A stretch of DNA of 64,000 nucleotides, taken from assembly GCF_017876655.1 (NCBI RefSeq), contig NZ_JAGIOK010000001.1, positions 1,922,001-1,986,000 of the forward strand, read 5' to 3'. The position numbers and the translations under genes are program-made. The notes under the pieces were generated by a model, which did no database searches, was not told the origin of the DNA, and worked only from the letters and a program-made list of their open reading frames with translations. Source of the DNA: Microbacterium imperiale. Its GTDB lineage: Bacteria > Actinomycetota > Actinomycetes > Actinomycetales > Microbacteriaceae. Positions 35,378-44,214 of this stretch are shown here, one piece after another. Positions within the stretch are counted from its first letter, which is position 1; the number at the start of each line of letters is the position of its first letter.

Positions 35378-36874
35378 TCAGTCGCGCGCGTGCTGGTCGC
35401 GGTGCTTCGACGCCTGGCGTGCACGCGACGGAAGGCGGATCGGACCCGTGACCGTCAGCTCGTCCTCCCAGCACTCGACCCCCGAGACGCCCGGCAGGCG
35501 ATCCCGGGTGAAGACCGGGTCGAGTCCGTCGCGACGCTGCGCGGTGTAGTCCTTGAGCAGCCGGAACGCGACGCCCGACAGCAGCCCGATCGCGATGAGG
35601 TTGGTCAGAGCCATGAAGCCCATGACGCCGTCGGCGAAGTTCCAGACGAGGTCCGCGCCCACGACAGACCCGACGAGAACGGCGGCGACCACGAGCACGC
35701 GGTAGCCGACCAGGAGAGCGCGGCTGGACGAGATGAATTCGATGTTCGATTCGCCGTAGTAGTAGTTGCCGAGGATCGACGAGAACGCCAGCATGAAGAT
35801 GATGACGCTGAGCGCAATGCTCGACCAGTCGCCGAGGGTGCCGGTGAGCGCGCCCTGAGTGAGATCGATCCCTCGGCTGGCCCCGGCGAGATCCGGTACC
35901 GACACCAGGATGATGAACGCGGTGATCGAGCACACGAGGAACGTGTCGAAGTACACACCGAGTGTCTGCACGAGGCCCTGCTTCACGGGGTGGGTGACCG
36001 CGGCGCTGGCGCCGGCGTTGGGCGCCGAGCCGAGGCCCGCCTCGTTCGAGAACATGCCGCGCTTCACGCCGGTGAGGATGATGTAGCCGAAGGCGGCGCC
36101 GACGACCTCGTTGAAGCCCCACGCCGAGGTGAAGATCTCGGCGAAGACGGGGCCGACCCGGTCGAGGTGCAGCGCGACGACGATGACGCCGAGCGCCAGG
36201 TAGGCCAGCGCCATGATCGGGACCAGCACCTGAGTGACGGATGCGATACGGCGCACACCGCCGAACACGACGAGGCCCGTCAGCACGGAGACCCCGGCGC
36301 CCACCACCCACGGCAGCCACGGCAGGTCGCCTCCAACGGTGGACGAGACGGTCGCGGCGATCGTGTTCGCCTGCAGCGAGCTGAAGGCGAACGGGAAGCA
36401 CAGGATGAGGATGATCGCGAACCACACGCCCAGCCAGCGGGCTTTGAGTCCCCGCTGCATGTAATAGGCGGGGCCGCCGCGGAACCCGTTCGCGTCACGG
36501 GTCTTGTACAGCTGCGCGAGCGACGACTCGATGAAGCTCGAGGCCCCACCGACGAACGCCATGACCCACATCCAGAACACGGCACCCGGGCCGCCCACGG
36601 CGATGGCGGTGCCGACTCCCGCGATGTTGCCCACGCCCACACGGGAGGCGGCGGAGATCGTGAAGGCCTGGAAGGCCGACACCGACTGCGGCTTGCCGTC
36701 GGCCGTCTGCGGGGTCTTGTCGGTCAGGGTTCGGAACATCTCGGGGATCAGCCGGAACTGCACCGCTCGGGAACGAATGGTGAAGTACAGGCCCAACCCG
36801 ACGACGACGGGCAGCACGACCCAGGTCCACAGGTGATCGCCCCAGGTCAAAAGCCACGCGTTGACGGCATCCAT
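35378..36874 (-). CDS. Alanine/glycine:cation symporter (AGCS family)
   Basis: A 498-residue sodium- or proton-coupled amino acid carrier with about 11 helices. ASRVGVGNIAGVGTAIAVGG near residue 85 and GVKRGMFSNEAGLGSAPNAG near 290 are the family signatures. The C-terminal 40 residues are polar and basic (SRARQASKHRDQHARD). ATG 36874 is preceded by CATACT seven bases upstream, possibly a leaderless start. It follows the Pr6Pr gene by 14 bases in the same direction, so the two may also be cotranscribed. Cargo is probably alanine or glycine. Confidence 0.94.
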   Translation of the reverse strand: MDAVNAWLLTWGDHLWTWVVLPVVVGLGLYFTIRSRAVQFRLIPEMFRTLTDKTPQTADGKPQSVSAFQAFTISAASRVGVGNIAGVGTAIAVGGPGAVFWMWVMAFVGGASSFIESSLAQLYKTRDANGFRGGPAYYMQRGLKARWLGVWFAIILILCFPFAFSSLQANTIAATVSSTVGGDLPWLPWVVGAGVSVLTGLVVFGGVRRIASVTQVLVPIMALAYLALGVIVVALHLDRVGPVFAEIFTSAWGFNEVVGAAFGYIILTGVKRGMFSNEAGLGSAPNAGASAAVTHPVKQGLVQTLGVYFDTFLVCSITAFIILVSVPDLAGASRGIDLTQGALTGTLGDWSSIALSVIIFMLAFSSILGNYYYGESNIEFISSSRALLVGYRVLVVAAVLVGSVVGADLVWNFADGVMGFMALTNLIAIGLLSGVAFRLLKDYTAQRRDGLDPVFTRDRLPGVSGVECWEDELTVTGPIRLPSRARQASKHRDQHARD

Positions 36875-36888
36875 GCTCGTCAGTATGA

Positions 36889-37620
36889 CTACTGCTGCAC
36901 TGATGTCGCGACAACCGCATCCGCTTCGCGCGCGTCGCGGGCCCTGCGGCGAGTCGTCCAGACGCAGAATGCGCCGACGCCGATGAAGGCGACCGCGATG
37001 CCGACGATGTAGGCGATGACCATCGCCCAGCCACCCGGAAGGTTCGCGTTGAGGAACGGGTACGGGTACCAGAACGGCTCGCCGGTCACCGCGTTCGTCA
37101 CCAGTGGCCCGCGGATCAGCGTGTACACGATCCACAGCAGCGGGAACGACAGGATGACGCCGACCGTGCGCCACGGCAGCGCTCGCCGTCTCGTCCCGAG
37201 CAGCAGGTCGAGCAGCAGGACGATCGGTGCGACCGTGTGCATCACCTCGTTCGACCACGGCACCGGCTCCGACCCCTGCGGCAGTGTGATGCTGCGCAGC
37301 AGGGTGTTGTAGACGATGCCGGTGATGGCCATGTACGTGGTCGCGCACGCGAGGGCGGCCGACAGGCGCAGCGAGCCCCGCGTGCCCTCTGGGTCGGTGA
37401 GGGTCGCCACGCCCGCCCACGCGAGCACGGCGGCGGCGATCAGGTTGGAGAGGATCGTGAAGAAGCTGAAGTAGTTCGCCACCACCGTGGCGACGTCACC
37501 GCCCGACTCGGCCGTGCGCGTCACCGAGACGGCCAGCTGCACGCCGACGGCCGCGACGATGGCGACGGCCGTGGCGAGGCGGAGGAGCGACCAGGTGATC
37601 ACGGCGGGGCGAGGGTGCAC
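36889..37620 (-). CDS. Pr6Pr family membrane protein
   Basis: A 243-residue integral membrane protein with six helices, matching the Pr6Pr family: NYFSFFTILSNLIAAAVLAW near residue 50, GIVYNTLLRS near 95, WSNEVMHTVAPIVLLLDLLL near 115 and WYPYPFLNANLPGGW near 180 are its hallmarks. Its function is unknown, although the helices resemble FAR-17a/AIG1-type proteins. GTG 37620 is chosen because TATCGT ends six bases upstream and there is no ribosome binding site. Confidence 0.88.
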   Translation of the reverse strand: MHPRPAVITWSLLRLATAVAIVAAVGVQLAVSVTRTAESGGDVATVVANYFSFFTILSNLIAAAVLAWAGVATLTDPEGTRGSLRLSAALACATTYMAITGIVYNTLLRSITLPQGSEPVPWSNEVMHTVAPIVLLLDLLLGTRRRALPWRTVGVILSFPLLWIVYTLIRGPLVTNAVTGEPFWYPYPFLNANLPGGWAMVIAYIVGIAVAFIGVGAFCVWTTRRRARDAREADAVVATSVQQ

Positions 37621-37626
37621 GAGGGC

Positions 37627-37632
37627 ACGATA
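37627..37632 (-). promoter_or_regulatory. -10 box of Pr6Pr gene (leaderless)
   Basis: TATCGT on the minus strand ends six bases before the GTG start at 37620. Confidence 0.5.
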
Positions 37633-37755
37633 CGGCGGGTGCCCTCGGATGAACGAATGTGGCGCCGTCGTTTCGGGCATGGATTCCGCGTCGGCGATGT
37701 TGTGGGTGCGGGTATGTCTGCGCGAGGCGTCGGGGACTGCCGGAAAGGAACACCC

Positions 37756-38457
37756 ATGACCATGACGATCGAGGACGTGCGCGACAACGCCGCCTGGCAC
37801 TCGCTGACCGGCGCCCACGCGCACCTCGCCATCGGCGACGACCTCGTTCGGCGCTACCCCGACGACGTCGCCGGCTTCGTCGGAGTCCGCACCTGGGACG
37901 ACCCGGCCGTCTGGGATTCTCTCGTGCAGGTGGTGGGGTCCGGCGGCGAGTTCAGCATCAGCATCAGCTCCGATGCACCCGATCCCGAGCTGCCGCCCGG
38001 ATGGTCCGAGACCTTCCGTGGCGCGGGCGTGCAACTCGTCGAGACCGATCGCCTGCGACCGCGGCCGGACGACGAGGCCGTCGTCCTGGGCGCCGCGGAC
38101 GTGCCCGACATGCTCGCGCTGGTCGAGCGCAACCGTCCCGGACCCTTCCGTCCGCGCACGCACCTGCTCGGCCGGTACATCGGCGTCCGCCGGGATGGCC
38201 GCCTCATCGCCATGGCGGGCGAGCGGCTGCAGCCCGGCGGATGGACCGAGATCAGCGCGGTCGCGACCGATCCCGAGTATCGCCGGCAGGGCATCGCCTC
38301 GCGCCTCGTGCTCGACGTGGCCTTCCACATCCAGCAGCGGGGCGGCCTCGCGCTCATGCATGCGGCAGCCTCGAACGCGAACGCCATCGCGGGATACGAG
38401 AAGCTCGGTTTCGAGTTGCGCCGCACGACGAACTTCATCGGCGTGCGGATCCCATAG
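37756..38457 (+). CDS. GNAT-family acetyltransferase
   Basis: A 233-residue protein. The C-terminal half, residues about 125-230, is a GNAT/FR47-like domain with the acetyl-CoA binding loop YRRQGIASRLV near residue 175 and AGYEKLGFELRR near 215. The N-terminal half (AWHSLTGAHAHLAIGDD) resembles the N-domain of two-part FR47 acetyltransferases. AAAGGA lies eight bases before the ATG. It is monocistronic; substrate unknown. Confidence 0.9.
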   Translation: MTMTIEDVRDNAAWHSLTGAHAHLAIGDDLVRRYPDDVAGFVGVRTWDDPAVWDSLVQVVGSGGEFSISISSDAPDPELPPGWSETFRGAGVQLVETDRLRPRPDDEAVVLGAADVPDMLALVERNRPGPFRPRTHLLGRYIGVRRDGRLIAMAGERLQPGGWTEISAVATDPEYRRQGIASRLVLDVAFHIQQRGGLALMHAAASNANAIAGYEKLGFELRRTTNFIGVRIP

Positions 38458-38585
38458 GCGGAACAGGGATGCCGGTGGCGCCCGGGCAGCGCCACGGGTC
38501 CTGCACTTGAGCGGGTAGCGACGAGTTGTCCTCAGGCGTACATATCTTCGAATGTGATGTCGGTGGTCGGTGGCATCATCGACAT

Positions 38586-39935
38586 ATGGCAACGACTGGC
38601 GGCAGTGACGGGGTGGGACTGAGTGCTCACGCCGGTGCGCTCGGGGCGTTCGCCGAGGCGTTGGATGCTGCTCACGCCGGGGATGTCGCCCTGATTCGCG
38701 CCCTCGCTGAGGTCGGACGGTCGGCGTTGCGGGTCGCGCACGTCGGCGGTGTGCGGGGGATGGCGTCTGACATGGAGCTACGGTCGGTCGCGGCGGAAGC
38801 GGCAGGTTTGGCGGGGCGGTCGGATCGGCGGTTGCAGCACGACATCGACCATGCGATGACCATCGTCGACGACTACCCGGTCGTGTTCGCGGCGTGGGAG
38901 ACCCGGCGGATCACGCGGGATCACGTGGAGGTGATCGTCAAAGCCGGGACGGTGGTGCCGGCTGAGGTTCGGGGCGCGTTCGAGGAAGCTGCGATCGAGA
39001 TCTGTGAGCGTGACATCGCGGTGCGGGTGAAGGAGCCGCTGAGGGCTTTGGCGGAGCGGATGCATCCGCGGGAGTTCACTGAGCGCCATCGGGACGCCGC
39101 AGCGGGGCGGTGTGTGCGGGTGCTTCCCGGGGCGGACGGGATGTCGGATTTGATCGCGACCTTGCCCACGGTGATCGCCGCGGGGATGTTGGACCGGCTG
39201 ACGCAGATGGGCCAGTCCGTGAAGGACAGCCGGGGTGCCGGTACGGCGTTCGCCGCCGACGGCCAGTGTGAGGAGCCGGATACGCGCACGATGGATCAGC
39301 TCCGCGCCGACGCGCTTGCTGACCTGGTGCTCAGCGGGGCGCCGGTGGTCGATCCGACCTACGGCAGCGACGCACCCGGACCGCTCGGCGCGATCCGGGC
39401 GCGCGTGCAGGTCGTCGTCACCGCAAACACCCTCACCGGCACCGACCACGGACCGGCCGAAGCCGTCGGCACCGGGCTCGTCGATGCCGACACGGCCCGC
39501 GAACTCGCCGGGCAGACCGCATCCTGGGACCGGCTCTTCATCGACCCGATCACCCGCACTCCGGTCGAGATCGACACCTACCGGCCCACCGCCTCGATGC
39601 GACGCCTCCTGCAAGCCCGCGATCAGCATTGCCGGTTCCCGGGATGCCGGCGGGCTGCGATCCGCTGCGAGATCGATCACACCATCGACCACGCCCTCGG
39701 CGGGCATACGCACATCTACAACCTCGCCCACCTCTGCCAACGACACCACTCGATGAAGCAATTCACCGACTGGAAAGTCCGGCAACTCGGCGGCGGGGTC
39801 CTCGAATGGACATCCCCCGGCGGGCGGATCTACCGCGAAGACGTGCCGATACCTGCCGTCTGCTTCACTCCCGAACCCGACCCACCGCCGGGGGCGCGAA
39901 CCGGCGACCCCGTCGACGAGCCGCCACCCTTCTGA
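38586..39935 (+). CDS. HNH endonuclease / DUF222 (13E12-like) protein
   Basis: A 449-residue protein. The DUF222 region covers residues about 30-330, and the C-terminal HNH nuclease fold spans about 355-410, with HCRFPGCRRAAIRCEIDH and NLAHLCQRHHSMKQ holding the zinc Cys/His residues and the catalytic HNH residues. The family is multicopy in many actinobacteria and called 13E12 repeats; its role is unclear, perhaps tied to mobile DNA. The first half uses more wobble A/T codons than its neighbours, a mild hint of foreign origin. A CATCAT box lies six bases before the ATG, so it may be leaderless. Confidence 0.88.
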   Translation: MATTGGSDGVGLSAHAGALGAFAEALDAAHAGDVALIRALAEVGRSALRVAHVGGVRGMASDMELRSVAAEAAGLAGRSDRRLQHDIDHAMTIVDDYPVVFAAWETRRITRDHVEVIVKAGTVVPAEVRGAFEEAAIEICERDIAVRVKEPLRALAERMHPREFTERHRDAAAGRCVRVLPGADGMSDLIATLPTVIAAGMLDRLTQMGQSVKDSRGAGTAFAADGQCEEPDTRTMDQLRADALADLVLSGAPVVDPTYGSDAPGPLGAIRARVQVVVTANTLTGTDHGPAEAVGTGLVDADTARELAGQTASWDRLFIDPITRTPVEIDTYRPTASMRRLLQARDQHCRFPGCRRAAIRCEIDHTIDHALGGHTHIYNLAHLCQRHHSMKQFTDWKVRQLGGGVLEWTSPGGRIYREDVPIPAVCFTPEPDPPPGARTGDPVDEPPPF

Positions 39936-39941
39936 TTTCCA

Positions 39942-39958
39942 CCCGCGTGTTCTGCGGG
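39942..39958 (+). terminator. possible weak terminator after HNH gene
   Basis: CCCGC and GCGGG arms with a seven-base loop, 6 bases after the stop of the HNH gene. Only five pairs. Confidence 0.35.
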
Positions 39959-40101
39959 AGCGCCGCGATGTTACGCCGTATCTCCGCTCATGTCGGCATG
40001 TGAGCGGACGCCGCGACGGCGGCATCCGGTGCCCCTTACTGTCGGGCGATCGCAGGGATCCACCACCCGCCGATCCCACCGCACCGACCGAGGAGATTCG
40101 C

Positions 40102-41217
40102 ATGACCGACACCGTCCCGCGCGTCGACCGAGACCCGCGCGTCGACCGAGACCTCCGCGACGGCGCCGCGCCCGCCCCCGCCCCGGCCGCCACCGGACGC
40201 GTCGACCTCAGCGACATCCCGGTCGTCCGCACCAAGCACTGGTTCCGGTGGACGGTCGCCGCCATCGTCGTCTTCGTCCTCGCGCAGTTCCTGTGGTCGC
40301 TCGTCACGAACGAGAATTACGAGTGGGGCTACTTCGCCCACTACTTCCTCTCCGAGCCGGTGCTGCAGGGCCTGGGGCTCACGCTGGTCTACACGGCGGT
40401 CTCGGCGACCCTCGGGTTCCTGTTCGGCACGCTCCTCGCGCTCGCCCGGCTGGCGAAGTCGCCGCTGCTGAACGCCGCCGCCTGGAGCTTCATCTGGTTC
40501 TTCCGCTCGGTTCCCCTCGTCGTGCAGCTGGTCGTCTGGTACAACCTCGGCTACCTCTACCCGACGCTCGGACTCGGCACCCCGTTCACGACGGACTTCT
40601 GGCTCGTCGAGTTCCCGACGGTTCAGCTCATCAGCGCGTTCGCCGCGGGCGTGCTCGGCCTCAGCCTGCACCAGGCGGCGTATTCGGCCGAGATCATCCG
40701 GGGCGGCCTGCTGTCGGTCGACCAGGGGCAGCTCGAAGCCGCCGCGGCGCTCGGCATCCCACCTCGCCGCCGCCTCAGCCGCATCGTGCTGCCGCAGGCG
40801 ATGCGGTCGATCATCCCCAACGCGACCAACGAGGTCATCGGACTCGTGAAGGGCACGTCGGTGCTGTTCGTGATCGCCGTCCCCGAACTCTTCTACGCGG
40901 TGCAGGTCATCTACAACCGCAACAGCCGCGTGATCCCGCTGCTCCTCGTCGCGGTGGTCTGGTACACGATCATCACCACGATCCTGAGCGTCCTGCAGTA
41001 CTACATCGAGCGTCACTACGCCCGGGGATCGGTGCGCGTGCTGCCGCCCACGCCGCTGCAGCGGGCACGCCACTGGATCGCCCTGCAGTGGGCACGTCTC
41101 GGCGACGATCCCACCCCACCTCCCGCCCTCGTGGGTGCCGACGCGCCGCCGGTCGATCGCGCGACGCGCCACGCGGCGCCCGGGGACAGCCGATTCACCT
41201 CCGGAGGCGAGTCATGA
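40102..41217 (+). CDS. Polar amino acid ABC transporter permease
   Basis: A 371-residue HisM/GlnP-type permease. The N-terminal 60 residues are polar and Pro/Ala/Arg-rich. The membrane domain follows, with FFRSVPLVVQLVVWYNLGYL near residue 133. The EAA loop reads QLEAAAALGIPPRRRLSRIVLPQAM near residues 213-237, where the ATPase docks. A long basic C-terminus follows the last helix. GAGGAG lies six bases before the ATG. First gene of a permease-ATPase-binding protein operon; overlaps the ATPase gene by ATGA. Confidence 0.93.
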   Translation: MTDTVPRVDRDPRVDRDLRDGAAPAPAPAATGRVDLSDIPVVRTKHWFRWTVAAIVVFVLAQFLWSLVTNENYEWGYFAHYFLSEPVLQGLGLTLVYTAVSATLGFLFGTLLALARLAKSPLLNAAAWSFIWFFRSVPLVVQLVVWYNLGYLYPTLGLGTPFTTDFWLVEFPTVQLISAFAAGVLGLSLHQAAYSAEIIRGGLLSVDQGQLEAAAALGIPPRRRLSRIVLPQAMRSIIPNATNEVIGLVKGTSVLFVIAVPELFYAVQVIYNRNSRVIPLLLVAVVWYTIITTILSVLQYYIERHYARGSVRVLPPTPLQRARHWIALQWARLGDDPTPPPALVGADAPPVDRATRHAAPGDSRFTSGGES

Positions 41218-42008
41218 CCACGACCCCGACCACGGATGCCGCCACCCGCGGCCTCGTCGAGATCCACAACGTCCACAAGAGCTACGCCGGCATCGAGGTC
41301 CTCGGCGGCATCGACCTGACCGTGCAGCCGGGCGAGGTCGTCGCGATCCTCGGCGCCAGCGGGTCGGGCAAGTCCACGCTGCTGCGCACGATCAATCACC
41401 TCGAGACGGTCGACCGCGGATCGGTCACCGTCGACGGCGAGCTGATCGGATACGAGCAGCGCGGCGGCAAGCTCTACGAACTGCGCGAGAAAGACGTCCT
41501 CGAGCGACGCACGCAGATCGGGATCGTCTTCCAGAACTTCAACCTCTTCCCGCACCTGACCGCGCTCGAGAACGTCACCGAGGCGCCCATCGCCCTCGGA
41601 CGCCTCTCGAAGGACGACGCCCGCGACCTCGGCCGCAGCCTCCTGCAGCGGGTCGGGTTGGCCGACAAGGCCGCCCACTACCCGCGGCAGCTGTCCGGCG
41701 GACAGCAGCAGCGCGTCGCGATCGCCCGCGCGCTGGCCCTGAAGCCGAAGGTCATCCTCTTCGACGAGCCCACGAGCGCCCTCGACCCCGAGCTGGTGGG
41801 CGAGGTACTCGACGTCATCCGCGACCTCGCGCAGCTGGGCACGACGCTCATCATCGTCACCCACGAGATCGGCTTCGCCCGCGAGGTCGCCGATCGCGTC
41901 GTCTTCCTCGACGGCGGCCGCATCATCGAGCAGGGTCCGCCCCGCGAGGTGCTCGTCGCACCCCGGCATCCGCGCGTCCAGGAATTCCTGGCCAAGGTGC
42001 TCGCCTGA
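41214..42008 (+). CDS. Polar amino acid ABC transporter ATP-binding protein
   Basis: A 264-residue ATPase of the GlnQ/HisP class that powers import. Walker A is GASGSGKST at residues about 44-52. The Q-loop is FQNFNLFPHLTALENV, and the signature is LSGGQQQRVAIARAL. Walker B is VILFDEPTSALDPE, with the switch His in IVTHEIGFAREVADR. The ATG overlaps the permease stop, with GGAGG a few bases upstream. The binding-protein gene follows after 51 bases. Confidence 0.96.
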   Translation: MTTTPTTDAATRGLVEIHNVHKSYAGIEVLGGIDLTVQPGEVVAILGASGSGKSTLLRTINHLETVDRGSVTVDGELIGYEQRGGKLYELREKDVLERRTQIGIVFQNFNLFPHLTALENVTEAPIALGRLSKDDARDLGRSLLQRVGLADKAAHYPRQLSGGQQQRVAIARALALKPKVILFDEPTSALDPELVGEVLDVIRDLAQLGTTLIIVTHEIGFAREVADRVVFLDGGRIIEQGPPREVLVAPRHPRVQEFLAKVLA

Positions 42009-42059
42009 CCTTTCCTCCCACCCTTCACCCCGATCCTCACCCGAGACAAGGACCACAGC

Positions 42060-43052
42060 ATGGCAATCAGCAAGAAGCAGGGCGTCGCCGCCGGTATCGG
42101 CGTCGTTGCCGTCGCGGCGATCGTCGGCGGCATCGTCGCGGCGGTCAGCTTGAACCGACCCGCCGAGGCCGAGGCCGCCGCGCCCGCCACGACCGAGGCG
42201 AACGTCGCCACCGACGACATCCGGTGGGTGCACCTCGACGAACCGGTCGCCGAGGCCGTCGCCGCCCTCGAGGCGAGCGGCTTCACGCCGGTCGAAGAGG
42301 GCAAGCTCACCGTCGCTCACTCGGCCTACCTGCCGCCGCTCGGCTACATCCCCGAGGGCGAGACCGAGGCCGCCGGCACCGAGCCGAACATCGGCTCGCT
42401 GATCGCCGAGGCGCTCGGCCTCGAGTACAACCCGGTGGTCGTCGCATGGGCCGACTGGCCGCTCGGCATCCAGTCGGGCAAGTACGACCTCATCACGTCG
42501 AACGTCACGGTCACCGAAGAGCGCAAGGAGCTCTACGACTTCGCGAGCTACCGCGAAGACCTGCTCGGCTTCTACGTGCAGGCCGACAGCGACATCGAGA
42601 AGATCGAGGAGGCCGCCGACATCTCGGGCCTGAAGATCGTCGTCGGGTCGGGCACCAACCAGGAGCAGGTGCTGCTCGCCTGGAACCAGGAGCTCGAAGC
42701 CGCGGGTGAGGCTCCCGCCGAGCTGCAGTACTACGACGACAACGCCGCCGCCGTGCTCGCGCTGCAGTCGGGTCGCGTCGACGCCACCTTCGGCCCCAAC
42801 GCCACGTCGGCCTGGTCTGCCCGCGAGACCGGCGACACCAAGCTCGTCGGTCTGGTGCCCGGCGGTTGGCCGCAGACGGCGAACATCGCCGCCGCGACGG
42901 CGAAGGGCAACGGTCTCATCGAGCCGGTCCACATCGCGCTGAACGCACTGATCGAGGGCGGCCAGTACGACGAGGTGCTCGAGACCTGGGGTCTCGAGAC
43001 CGAGCGCATCGACGCCAGCGAGATCAACCCGCCGGGACTGCCGAAGTCCTGA
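42060..43052 (+). CDS. Amino acid ABC transporter substrate-binding protein (family 3)
   Basis: A 330-residue family 3 binding protein. The N-terminus is one hydrophobic stretch (AAGIGVVAVAAIVGGIVAAV) after a Lys pair, but it has no lipobox Cys. It could be released by signal peptidase I or remain as a membrane-anchored protein. The ligand domain includes GSLIAEALGLEYNPVVVAWA, LPLGIQSGKYDLITSN-like wording (PLGIQSGKYDLITSNVTVTEE) and DISGLKIVVGSGTNQEQVLL. It completes the importer encoded at 40102-42008. The specific amino acid is unknown. Confidence 0.9.
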   Translation: MAISKKQGVAAGIGVVAVAAIVGGIVAAVSLNRPAEAEAAAPATTEANVATDDIRWVHLDEPVAEAVAALEASGFTPVEEGKLTVAHSAYLPPLGYIPEGETEAAGTEPNIGSLIAEALGLEYNPVVVAWADWPLGIQSGKYDLITSNVTVTEERKELYDFASYREDLLGFYVQADSDIEKIEEAADISGLKIVVGSGTNQEQVLLAWNQELEAAGEAPAELQYYDDNAAAVLALQSGRVDATFGPNATSAWSARETGDTKLVGLVPGGWPQTANIAAATAKGNGLIEPVHIALNALIEGGQYDEVLETWGLETERIDASEINPPGLPKS

Positions 43053-43081
43053 CGGCGCGAACCGAGAGCACGGCTGAGGGG

Positions 43082-43087
43082 TAGCGT
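43082..43087 (+). promoter_or_regulatory. -10 box of tandem GNAT gene (leaderless)
   Basis: TAGCGT ends six bases before the GTG start at 43094, with no ribosome binding site. Confidence 0.5.
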
Positions 43088-43093
43088 CGGACG

Positions 43094-44131
43094 GTGACCA
43101 CGATCGCGACGACCGTCACCATCCGCCTCGTTCGCACCGAAGAGTACGAGCGAACCGGTGAGCTGACGGTGCGGGCATACGCCCACGACTACGGCGACCT
43201 GTCCGACGGCTACCTCTCCTCCCTCCGCGACGTCGCCGCTCGCGTGCGTCAGGGCGACGTGTGGGTGGCGGTCGACCCGGACGGAACCCTCCTCGGCACC
43301 GTGTGGGTGTCACGCCCGAACCGGGCGCTCGCCGACGTCGCCCGTCCCGGCGAGACGGACTTCCGTCAGCTCGCCGTCGCCCCCGAGGCTCGCGGACGCG
43401 GCATCGGCGAGGCGCTCACCCGGCACGTGCTCGACCTCGCCCGCGAGCGCGGCTCGCACCGGGTCGTCATGAACAGCGGCCCCGAGATGACCGGCGCCCA
43501 CGCCCTGTACCGCAAGCTCGGCTTCCGTCGCCTGACCGAGCGCGAGGGGCGCATCGAGGTCGAGCCCGGGCGGGTCATCGACCTGCTCGCGTTCGGCTAC
43601 GACGTCGCCCCCGCGGCCGCATTGGGCGCCGGCCAGCCGATCTGGACGTTCGAGCACGTGGCCTACGACGACCCCCGGGCCGACACGCTGCGCGCCGAGA
43701 TGGACCGTGAGGTCGGTCCCCGCTACGCCGACCGCTTTGAGGATGTCGACCCCGCCGAGGCGGAGCGCTCGGCTCGGACGTTCGCGGTCGACCCTGCATC
43801 CATCGTCGCGACGGTGCTCGTGACGGATGCCGCCGGCGACCCGGTCGGCCACGCTGCGCTGCGGGACCTCGCGCACGACGGCATCCGCGACCTCGAGATC
43901 AAGCGCGTGTACGTGCACCCGCGCGCTCGCGGCGTCGGCGCCAGCCGGGCCCTGCTCGGCGAGCTCGAGCGCCTCGCCCGCGTGCGCGGCGCCGCGCGGC
44001 TGATCCTCCAGACCGGCGACCGGCAGCAGGATGCCGTCGCCCTCTACGAGAAGCTCGGCTACACCCGCATCCCCATCTACGAGCCCTACACCGCGTACGC
44101 CTTCTCGCACTGCTTCGAGAAGCACCTCTGA
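43094..44131 (+). CDS. Tandem GNAT acetyltransferase
   Basis: A 345-residue protein with two GNAT domains. The first, residues about 8-165, has the acetyl-CoA loop EARGRGIGEALTRHVL near residue 103 and HALYRKLGFRRL near 140. The second, residues about 190-340, has HPRARGVGASRALLGEL near residue 277 and VALYEKLGYTRIP near 318. Both keep the pyrophosphate-binding Gly residues, so both may be active. The substrate is unknown. GTG 43094 is chosen on the -10 geometry. It lies 41 bases after the amino acid importer but has its own promoter. Confidence 0.92.
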   Translation: MTTIATTVTIRLVRTEEYERTGELTVRAYAHDYGDLSDGYLSSLRDVAARVRQGDVWVAVDPDGTLLGTVWVSRPNRALADVARPGETDFRQLAVAPEARGRGIGEALTRHVLDLARERGSHRVVMNSGPEMTGAHALYRKLGFRRLTEREGRIEVEPGRVIDLLAFGYDVAPAAALGAGQPIWTFEHVAYDDPRADTLRAEMDREVGPRYADRFEDVDPAEAERSARTFAVDPASIVATVLVTDAAGDPVGHAALRDLAHDGIRDLEIKRVYVHPRARGVGASRALLGELERLARVRGAARLILQTGDRQQDAVALYEKLGYTRIPIYEPYTAYAFSHCFEKHL

Positions 44132-44141
44132 CCGCGGATTT

Positions 44142-44168
44142 CCATCCGTTGCCGCCTCGGCGCCGAAC
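44142..44168 (+). promoter_or_regulatory. SigK-like promoter before molybdoenzyme gene
   Basis: CCATCC (44142-44147) and CCGAAC (44163-44168), 15 bases apart, resemble the -35 CCATCC and -10 CCGAAT elements that I recall for mycobacterial SigK; spacing there is slightly longer. The pair lies 46 bases before the start codon. Confidence 0.35.
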
Positions 44169-44214
44169 ACACTAAGCACGGTGGGAGTGATCTGCCGATC
44201 GAGAGGCGACAGCG

